A stretch of DNA of 5,162 bases. It comes from a bacterium (lineage in GTDB: Bacteria > Bacillota > Clostridia > Oscillospirales > Oscillospiraceae). The first letter of the stretch is position 1. The number at the start of each line of letters is the position of its first letter. The stretch is from the NCBI GenBank assembly GCA_004560305.1, contig SFVI01000029.1:1-5162 (forward strand), read 5' to 3'. A program made the translations under genes and the position numbers. Of the stretch, positions 1-4,196 are shown in pieces. The notes under the pieces were generated by a model. That model worked only from the letters and a program-made list of their open reading frames with translations, ran no database searches and was not told the origin of the DNA.

Positions 1-1
1 G

Positions 2-679
2 CTGGGGGAAATGGGCGAGCCCATGCTGTCCACCGAAGGCACCTCTCCCGCTCTGGAAGGCACCTCCATGCTCAATCACCTGACCTGGTGGCGCAACCTG
101 GTTGACGAAGGCATCTGCCGTCCCTACGACAGCACGCAGGCGGGCACCGTTGCCGCTGAAATGCTGGTGCAGGGCAAGCTGGGCTGCTACATCGCTTCCT
201 CCGGTTCCATGAAGAACCTGCTCAGAACCATGGCCGAAGCTGGCTACGAGCTGGGCGTTGTGTATCAGCCTTCCTTCGATCCCTCCAAGCGCACCTGCGA
301 AGTGGGCGGCGGCCAGCTGACCCTGATGGCCCCCGGCAACGATGAGAAGACCCTGGCTGCTGGCTGGGAGTTCCTGCAGTTCCTGATGAGCGACGAGCAG
401 GTGTACAACAACTCCATGGCTACCGGCTATCTGCCTGTTACCAAGTCCGTTGCTAACTATGACAAGATGCAGGCCTTCTGGGCTGAGAACCCCACCTACA
501 AGGTTCCCTTCGAGCAGATGATGAACTACGGCGTATGCCAGGAATACCCCACCTTCGTCAACCTGCAGGAGTTCATCGTGAACATCCAGGAGCAGGGCGA
601 CTACCTGATCCAGGAAAAGAGCATCACCCCCGAGCAGGCTGTTGAGCAGATCAAGACCAACACTTCTCACCTGTTCTAA
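2..679 (+). CDS. Extracellular solute-binding protein of a carbohydrate ABC importer, C-terminal part (5' end outside window)
   Basis: This is the C-terminal roughly 225 residues of a family 1 (UgpB/MalE-like) solute-binding protein. The reading frame is open to the left edge, so the ATG at 11 is an internal methionine and not the start; the signal peptide and N-terminal lobe lie outside the window. Family members bind a sugar or sugar phosphate between two lobes outside the cell and pass it to the permeases. The segment GGGQLTLMAPGNDEKTLAAG, followed by WEFLQFLMSDEQ and then TGYLPVTKS, is the typical C-lobe pattern of UgpB-like proteins (a GG-x-L strand, a helix with FL.FL, and GYLPVT). It ends with TAA at 677-679, after PEQAVEQIK, the usual last helix. 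Full-length members are about 420-460 residues, so roughly half is missing. Codon choice favours GTT and GCT more than the downstream genes, which fits high expression. The ligand cannot be read from this fragment; the UgpB resemblance suggests a glycerol-3-phosphate-like or oligosaccharide substrate only weakly. Confidence 0.9.
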   Translation: MGEMGEPMLSTEGTSPALEGTSMLNHLTWWRNLVDEGICRPYDSTQAGTVAAEMLVQGKLGCYIASSGSMKNLLRTMAEAGYELGVVYQPSFDPSKRTCEVGGGQLTLMAPGNDEKTLAAGWEFLQFLMSDEQVYNNSMATGYLPVTKSVANYDKMQAFWAENPTYKVPFEQMMNYGVCQEYPTFVNLQEFIVNIQEQGDYLIQEKSITPEQAVEQIKTNTSHLF

Positions 680-702
680 TCCTTAGATTCTCTTAAAAAA
701 CA

Positions 703-728
703 GGCGGGGAGGCACACGCCTCCCCGCC
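703..728 (+). terminator. Strong intercistronic hairpin after the binding-protein gene (mRNA stabiliser, partial terminator, or minus-strand terminator)
   Basis: A perfect 11-bp stem (GGCGGGGAGGC at 703-713 with GCCTCCCCGCC at 718-728) has a 4-base loop, ACAC. It starts 23 bp after the binding-protein stop codon. On the + strand it is not followed by a T tract (CTCCGATTATATT follows), so full termination is unlikely. It is preceded by AAAAAA at 695-700, so on the minus strand it looks like a proper intrinsic terminator with a U tract. Inference: in the operon it acts as a partial terminator or a 3' stabiliser, raising binding-protein mRNA over transporter mRNA as seen in other binding-protein operons. 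Confidence 0.7.
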
Positions 729-754
729 CTCCGATTATATTAACTATCTACGTC

Positions 755-771
755 AGGGGGAAACAGCAGTG
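755..771 (+). promoter_or_regulatory. Ribosome binding site that fixes a GTG start for the ATPase
   Basis: AGGGGG at 755-760 lies 8 bases before the GTG at 769-771. No in-frame ATG lies nearby that would still leave the conserved N-terminal beta strand (AEIQFVKVTKAFG) intact, so GTG is taken as the start. It is read as methionine in translation. Confidence 0.75.
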
Positions 772-1821
772 GCTGAAATTCAATTTGTTAAAGTTACCAA
801 GGCATTTGGCAGCAACAAGGTTATCGAAGATCTGGATCTGACCATCCAGGATGGCAAATTTACCGTATTGGTCGGCGCGTCCGGCTGCGGCAAAACCACG
901 CTGCTGCGCATGATCGCCGGTATCGGCCCGGCCACCAGCGGCCATGTGCTGATGGATGGCAAGGACATTACCGACCTTGACCCCGCCAAGCGCGATATCG
1001 CCATGGTGTTCCAGAACTACGCCATTTACCCGACCATGACCGTAAAGGAAAACATCGAGTTTGGCCTGAAAAACCGCAAGGTTCCCAAGGAAGAACGCGA
1101 AAAGCTGATTAAAGAATACGCGGCCGTCGTAGGCCTGACCGACTATCTGGATCGCAAGCCTGGCACGCTGTCCGGCGGCCAGCGCCAGCGCATCGCCCTG
1201 GCCCGCGCCATGGTAAAGAAGCCCAAGGTGTTCCTGATGGACGAACCGCTGTCCAACCTGGACGCCAAGCTGCGCGTGGCCATGCGTACCGAATTGATTG
1301 AAATGCACAACCGCCTGAAGACCACCTTCATCTATGTTACCCATGACCAGACTGAGGCCATGGCTATGGCGGATCAGATTGTGCTGATGGATAAAGGCAG
1401 GATCATGCAGGAGGCCTCTCCCGAGGTGATCTACCACGACCCCAACAACGCCTTCACCGCGCAGTTTATCGGCACCCCGCCGATGAACATCCTGCCCATG
1501 GGCGAGGATAAGCTGGGCTTCCGCCCCGAGCGCGTGCAGCTGGGCACCCAGCGCCTGGAGGGCGCTCCCTTTGCCCGCAAGGGCCATATCCTGACCCGCG
1601 AAATGCTGGGCAGCGAAACCACCTATAAGATTCAGATGGGCGACGAGGCCATCATGGTCAAGTCCCCGGACGATACCTTCCAGTACGATCAGGACGTGGT
1701 GCTCTCCGTGCGCGCGGACGATCTGTACTTCTTTGACAAGGACGGCCAGCGCATCCGCCGCGGCGATGTGAGCAATTACGACCAGTATATCCAGCGCGCG
1801 GGAGGAAACAACAATGCCTAA
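769..1821 (+). CDS. ABC transporter ATP-binding protein, UgpC/MsmK/MalK family
   Basis: This 350-residue ATPase subunit hydrolyses ATP as a cytoplasmic dimer to drive carbohydrate import. All nucleotide-binding motifs are present. These are the Walker A GASGCGKT (residues 36-43), the Q-loop VFQNYAIYP (Q82), the signature LSGGQ (134-138), and Walker B VFLMDEP with the catalytic glutamate E159 (154-160). The D-loop SNLD is at 162-165 and the H-loop YVTHDQTEAM has H192. The LDAKLR and THDQTEAM wording is typical of the CUT1 (MalK/UgpC/MsmK) group. After about residue 235 comes the OB-fold (TOBE) domain, with GTPPMNILP and LGFRPERVQ as its usual landmarks. The length is slightly below the usual 360-370 residues, and the extreme C-terminus (DVSNYDQYIQ onward) is not conserved in my knowledge. 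The gene starts at a GTG and overlaps the next permease gene by 8 bp, which suggests translational coupling. Many Bacillota share one such ATPase among several importers; here it sits within the operon, so it is probably dedicated. Names used for relatives are ugpC, msmX and malK; none can be chosen without the substrate. Confidence 0.96.
   Translation: MAEIQFVKVTKAFGSNKVIEDLDLTIQDGKFTVLVGASGCGKTTLLRMIAGIGPATSGHVLMDGKDITDLDPAKRDIAMVFQNYAIYPTMTVKENIEFGLKNRKVPKEEREKLIKEYAAVVGLTDYLDRKPGTLSGGQRQRIALARAMVKKPKVFLMDEPLSNLDAKLRVAMRTELIEMHNRLKTTFIYVTHDQTEAMAMADQIVLMDKGRIMQEASPEVIYHDPNNAFTAQFIGTPPMNILPMGEDKLGFRPERVQLGTQRLEGAPFARKGHILTREMLGSETTYKIQMGDEAIMVKSPDDTFQYDQDVVLSVRADDLYFFDKDGQRIRRGDVSNYDQYIQRAGGNNNA
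1801..1821 (+). promoter_or_regulatory. Ribosome binding site and 8-bp gene overlap coupling the ATPase to the first permease
   Basis: GGAGG at 1801-1805 lies inside the last codons of the ATPase gene, 8 bases before the ATG at 1814. The ATPase stop TAA is at 1819-1821, so the two genes overlap by 8 bp in different frames. This supports the ATG at 1814 as the permease start and suggests coupled translation. Confidence 0.8.
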
Positions 1822-2743
1822 AACCACGCTTGCGCAGGCGCAGACCGATCTGCGGCGCAGGAACAAGATCCGCAGCACCCTGGGCTCCTGGGCCATGGTG
1901 TTCCCGGCTATTCTGTTCCTGTGCGTGTTCACGCTCTACCCCATGTTCAACCTGGTTCAGATCAGTATGTACAGGGGCAACGCGGCCAACGCCTACAAAA
2001 AATACATCGGCCTTGAAAACTACCGTCAGCTGCTGTTTGTGCGCCGCGAGTTTTTAATCGCCCTGAAAAACACCGCTTACTACACCTTCATCCACATGTT
2101 CCTGCTGATTGCCCTGTCGGTGATCTTCGCCGTGTGGCTGCAGAAGGATCGTAAGATCAACAACTTTGCCCAGACGGCCTTCTTCGTGCCCCACCTGGTG
2201 GCCTCCGTATCCTGCGCCTTTATCTGGAGCTGGATCTTCTCCACCGATACCAGCGGCCTGATGAACACCGTGCTGCGCGCATTCGGGCTGCCTGCCAGGA
2301 ACTGGCTGGGCTCCACCAGCACGGCCATGAACTGCGTCATCGTGATGAATACGTGGAAGAGCATCGGCTACTACGCGCTGATCATCCTGTCGGCCCTGAA
2401 GGCCATCCCGGCGGAGATTTACGAGGCCGCGCGCCTGGACTCCTCCTCCACCTGCAAGACCTTCTTCAAGATCACCCTGCCCATGCTGAGCCCGCAGCTG
2501 TTCATGCTGCTGATCACCATCACCACGGGCTCCTTCAAGGTGTTCGATTCCATCCGCATCATGACCAACGGCGGCCCCGGCACCTCCACCCAGGTGCTGT
2601 GCATGTTCATCTATGAGTTTGCGTTCAACCGCAACAACTCCCTGGGCATGGGCGCTGCCGGCGGCGTTATGCTGATGCTGATCCTGATCCTGATCACGCT
2701 GTTTGACTTCAAGGGTCTGGAAAAGAAAGTACATTATCAGTAA
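1814..2743 (+). CDS. Carbohydrate ABC transporter permease, MalF/UgpA-like (first subunit)
   Basis: This 309-residue membrane protein is one half of the import channel. The length matches six-helix UgpA-like permeases (about 290-320 residues). Hydrophobic segments are visible at roughly 26-48 (starting WAMVFPAILFL), 88-109, 120-142, 170-195, 224-246 and 278-299. The basic N-terminus (RRRNKIR) is expected to be cytoplasmic. The cytoplasmic EAA loop that docks on the ATPase runs from EAARLD at 204-209 to the ILP-like KITLP at 219-223. The usual glycine after the aspartate is replaced by serine (DSSST). TNGGPGTST at 251-259 is the MNGGP-type motif found in this subunit type. The pairing with the next gene, and the downstream position after the ATPase, give the familiar heterodimeric channel. 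Substrate specificity cannot be inferred. Relatives are variously named ugpA, lacF or msmF. Confidence 0.95.
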   Translation: MPKTTLAQAQTDLRRRNKIRSTLGSWAMVFPAILFLCVFTLYPMFNLVQISMYRGNAANAYKKYIGLENYRQLLFVRREFLIALKNTAYYTFIHMFLLIALSVIFAVWLQKDRKINNFAQTAFFVPHLVASVSCAFIWSWIFSTDTSGLMNTVLRAFGLPARNWLGSTSTAMNCVIVMNTWKSIGYYALIILSALKAIPAEIYEAARLDSSSTCKTFFKITLPMLSPQLFMLLITITTGSFKVFDSIRIMTNGGPGTSTQVLCMFIYEFAFNRNNSLGMGAAGGVMLMLILILITLFDFKGLEKKVHYQ

Positions 2744-2767
2744 GGAAAGGAGGTTATGGACAAAATG
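2742..2767 (+). promoter_or_regulatory. Ribosome binding site with two competing starts for the second permease
   Basis: A near-perfect Shine-Dalgarno sequence, AAGGAGGT (2747-2754), begins just after the stop codon of the first permease gene (2741-2743). It is only 1 base from the ATG at 2756, which is too close for good initiation. It is 10 bases from the in-frame ATG at 2765 (residue 4), a workable distance. A weaker AAGGA at 2742-2746 is 9 bases from the first ATG. The true start may therefore be 2765, making the protein 283 residues. Confidence 0.6.
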
Positions 2768-3616
2768 AAGGATCTTCAAATCAAGCGCCGCTTCAAGAAT
2801 TACCTGCCCAACCTGGTCAGCGATATTCTCAAGCTCATCTGCGTGATCATCTTCGTGTTCCCCTTCTACTGGATGTTCATTACCGCCTTTAAGACCTATA
2901 ATGAAGCCATCCTGACCCCGCCCACCCTGTGGCCGCGCAATTTCACCTTCCAGAGCTTTATTGACATCGTCAATATGGAAATCAGCTTCGGCAGGTTCGC
3001 CTTCAACAGCGTGGTCGTCACCGCGTCCATCATCGTGATGCAGCTGCTCATCATGGTGCCCGCCGCCTATGCCTTCGCCAAGCGCAAGTTCTTCGGCAAG
3101 GGCCTGTGCTGGTCCATCGTGCTGGTAGCCTTCATGATCCCTGGCCAGGTGACCTACATCCCCATCTACCTGATGATGGCCAAGGCCCGCATGATCAACT
3201 CCCTCTGGCCGCAGATCCTGCCCTTCGCCACCAACTCCTTCGGCATCTTCATGCTGCGCCAGGCGTTCAAGCAGATTCCCGACGAGCTGGTTGAATCCGC
3301 CCGCCTGGATAACGCCAGCGAGCTGCAGATCATGACGCGCATCATGCTGCCCATGGCCAAGTCCTCCATGGTCACCATCGCCATGTTCTCCTTCGTCAGC
3401 CACTGGAACGCTTACTTCTGGCCGTTGGTCATGACCAACAACGATAAGTACCGCCCCCTGACCATGTATATTGAAAAGATCAAGGACGCCGAGTACGGCC
3501 TGATCTGGAACAACATCATGGCCGCCAACGTGATCCTGGTGGTGCCGGTGCTGATCGTGTTCCTGTTCGCCAGCAAAAAGATTATCAAAGCCTTTGCCTA
3601 TAACGGCATGAAATAA
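2756..3616 (+). CDS. Carbohydrate ABC transporter permease, MalG/UgpE-like (second subunit)
   Basis: This 286-residue membrane protein is the second half of the channel. The length is typical of MalG/UgpE/AraQ-type permeases (about 275-300). Hydrophobic stretches occur at roughly 22-44 (ending FPFYWMFITAFK, the usual first-helix end), 84-106, 117-141, 150-168, 204-226 and 254-272. The sequence from VPAAYAFAKRKF (101-112) to IPGQVTYIPIYLMM (128-141) is the classic pattern of this family. The EAA loop runs from ESARLDNASE at 180-189 to IMLP at 196-199. Here the second position is serine and the usual glycine after the aspartate is asparagine. The C-terminus FASKKIIKAFAYNGMK is a close fit to the family ending (the K.I..G...GAVKG type), so the protein is complete. 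It ends with tandem stops TAA TAA at 3614-3619 and is followed by the operon terminator. Start choice between 2756 and 2765 is uncertain because the ribosome binding site is very close to the first ATG. Confidence 0.95.
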   Translation: MDKMKDLQIKRRFKNYLPNLVSDILKLICVIIFVFPFYWMFITAFKTYNEAILTPPTLWPRNFTFQSFIDIVNMEISFGRFAFNSVVVTASIIVMQLLIMVPAAYAFAKRKFFGKGLCWSIVLVAFMIPGQVTYIPIYLMMAKARMINSLWPQILPFATNSFGIFMLRQAFKQIPDELVESARLDNASELQIMTRIMLPMAKSSMVTIAMFSFVSHWNAYFWPLVMTNNDKYRPLTMYIEKIKDAEYGLIWNNIMAANVILVVPVLIVFLFASKKIIKAFAYNGMK

Positions 3617-3628
3617 TAAGCGCACCCT

Positions 3629-3648
3629 GCTGATCTCCCCCGATCAGC
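3629..3648 (+). other. Hairpin directly before the operon terminator
   Basis: GCTGATC (3629-3635) pairs with GATCAGC (3642-3648) around a 6-base loop, TCCCCC. It lies between the tandem stop codons and the terminator stem, which starts 2 bases later. A leading hairpin of this type may help protect the 3' end of the mRNA or assist termination; that role is inferred. Confidence 0.6.
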
Positions 3649-3649
3649 C

Positions 3650-3677
3650 GCCCGCCGGAACGCCGGCGGGCATTTTT
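3650..3677 (+). terminator. Intrinsic terminator of the transporter operon
   Basis: GCCCGCCGG (3650-3658) pairs perfectly with CCGGCGGGC (3663-3671) around the loop AACG. One A and then TTTTT (3673-3677) follow. The 9-bp all-GC stem plus T tract, located 33 bp after the last permease stop codon, is a standard Rho-independent terminator on the + strand. Confidence 0.9.
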
Positions 3678-3681
3678 GGTG

Positions 3682-3715
3682 CCGCTGAAAGTCAGCTAAA
3701 GCAGTCTTTCAGCGG
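3682..3715 (+). repeat. Inverted repeat with a 10-bp stem between the terminator and the tandem repeats
   Basis: CCGCTGAAAG (3682-3691) pairs perfectly with CTTTCAGCGG (3706-3715) around a 14-base loop. The second arm runs into the start of the first tandem repeat unit (GGGAA at 3714). It has no T tract and no copy in the rest of the window. It could be part of a longer repeat element or a separate structure; the function is unknown. Confidence 0.65.
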
Positions 3716-3881
3716 GAACGTCATTTTCTTGTGAGCCTGCGGCTCACGGCCAGAAAATGACAGAGGAAGCAGCCTGACGGCTGCTCCTCGCACCGGCAAA
3801 GCCGGTACTGCGAATTATATATGAAGGGGCTGCGGCCCCTTCATGCATCCTGGGAGAGGAAGCGGGGCTTTTTTGACAATC
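3714..3881 (+). repeat. Tandem hairpin-rich repeat, unit 1
   Basis: This is the first of two head-to-tail copies of a non-coding unit of about 170 bp, running from GGGAACG to GACAATC. Four hairpins follow each other. Hairpin A is GTGAGCC/GGCTCAC (3731-3747), enclosed by the outer stem GTCATTTTCT/AGAAAATGAC (3720-3729 and 3752-3761). Hairpin B is an 11-bp stem with one bulged A (GAGG-A-AGCAGCC at 3763-3774 with GGCTGCTCCTC at 3779-3789). Hairpin C is ACCGGC-AAA-GCCGGT (3792-3806). Hairpin D is ATGAAGGGGC-TGCG-GCCCCTTCAT (3821-3844). A T6 tract (3869-3874) runs into TTGACA near the end. A 20-base AT-rich link separates C from D. The 131 bases from 3751 match the second unit (from 3921) at all but 3 positions. 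I found no plausible coding content. It resembles dispersed extragenic palindromic elements (REP- or BOX-like) or a structured RNA; identity is not established. Confidence 0.85.
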
Positions 3882-4051
3882 GGGAAAGCAGATTTTCTTG
3901 TGCAGCCAGGGCTGCACGGCCAGAAAATGACAGAGGAAGCAGCCTGACGGCTGCTCCTCGCACCGGCAAAGCCGGTACTGCGGATTATATAGGAAGGGGC
4001 TGCGGCCCCTTCATGCATCCTGGGAGAGGAAGCGAGGCTTTTTTGACAATC
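3882..4051 (+). repeat. Tandem hairpin-rich repeat, unit 2
   Basis: This copy abuts unit 1 with no spacer and runs from GGGAAAG to GACAATC. Hairpin A is GTGCAGCC-AG-GGCTGCAC (3900-3917), one base pair longer than in unit 1 and with a different loop. Its outer stem is shortened to ATTTTCT/AGAAAAT (3892-3898 and 3922-3928). Hairpins B (3933-3959) and C (3962-3976) are identical to unit 1. Hairpin D keeps only GAAGGGGC/GCCCCTTC (3993-4012), because a T-to-G change at 3992 breaks the outer pairs. The T6 tract is at 4039-4044. The only other substitutions after hairpin A are at 3983 (A to G) and 4035 (G to A). The unit ends about 65 bp before the promoter of the next gene, with nothing recognisable from 4052 to 4117 except a short AT-rich patch (4065-4090). 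Confidence 0.85.
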
Positions 4052-4117
4052 TGAATTACGCCGCGAATTTTAAATGTAAAATATGCTTTTGGCGGGCGGC
4101 GCGGCAAAAATCGGCTA

Positions 4118-4146
4118 TGGACGCAGGGGGCGGATTATGATATACT
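4118..4146 (+). promoter_or_regulatory. Predicted promoter with extended -10 for the phosphodiester glycosidase gene
   Basis: TGGACG (4118-4123, four of six matches to the -35 consensus) is separated by 17 bases from TATACT (4141-4146, five of six matches to the -10). TGA directly before the -10 gives an extended -10 (TGN) element. Transcription would begin near 4153, leaving a leader of about 44 bases. An AT-rich patch at 4065-4090 lies further upstream. It is the best sigma-A-type match in this intergenic region. Confidence 0.65.
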
Positions 4147-4156
4147 AAGGCGAGAT

Positions 4157-4180
4157 GCCCGCGGGCAAAAAGGCGCGGGC
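4157..4180 (+). promoter_or_regulatory. GC-rich palindrome in the leader of the phosphodiester glycosidase gene
   Basis: GCCCGCGGGC (4157-4166) is a perfect 10-base palindrome just after the predicted transcription start. Its left arm GCCCGC can instead pair with GCGGGC at 4175-4180, which ends directly before the GGAAGGG ribosome binding site (4181-4187). It could be an operator or a small leader structure affecting translation; both are inference. A chance GC-rich palindrome is also possible. Confidence 0.35.
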
Positions 4181-4196
4181 GGAAGGGAAATGACGC

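Noticed and set aside
736..741. TATATT as a -10 box for a separate promoter of the ATPase gene
   Set aside because: The -35 position falls in the hairpin (CACACG) and does not match, and there is no extended -10; read-through from the binding-protein gene is simpler.
748..1932. Open frame of 394 codons on the minus strand over the ATPase gene
   Set aside because: It is antisense to an ATPase with every motif intact, is rich in His, Ala and Val with no recognisable domain, and its end merely overlaps the intergenic region.
2054..3625. Long open frame of 523 codons on the minus strand
   Set aside because: It lies antisense to two clearly recognisable permeases, is extremely rich in His, Gly, Asp and Gln with low-complexity runs, and has no recognisable domain. 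It is a shadow caused by GC-rich third codon positions.
3714..4051. CRISPR array or insertion sequence
   Set aside because: Only two units of about 170 bp exist with no unique spacers, there is no transposase frame, and the unit ends are not inverted repeats of each other.
3821..4054. Open frame of 77 codons on the + strand across the tandem repeats
   Set aside because: The start ATG lies within a hairpin arm, the frame follows the repeat duplication, and there is no ribosome binding site. The corresponding minus-strand frame (3815-4018) fails for the same reasons. Both are products of the repeat.
4043..4082. TTGACA at 4043-4048 (and its twin at 3873-3878) as a promoter -35 box
   Set aside because: The hexamer is perfect, but no acceptable -10 lies 16-18 bases downstream in either copy; TAAAAT at 4077 is 28 bases away.
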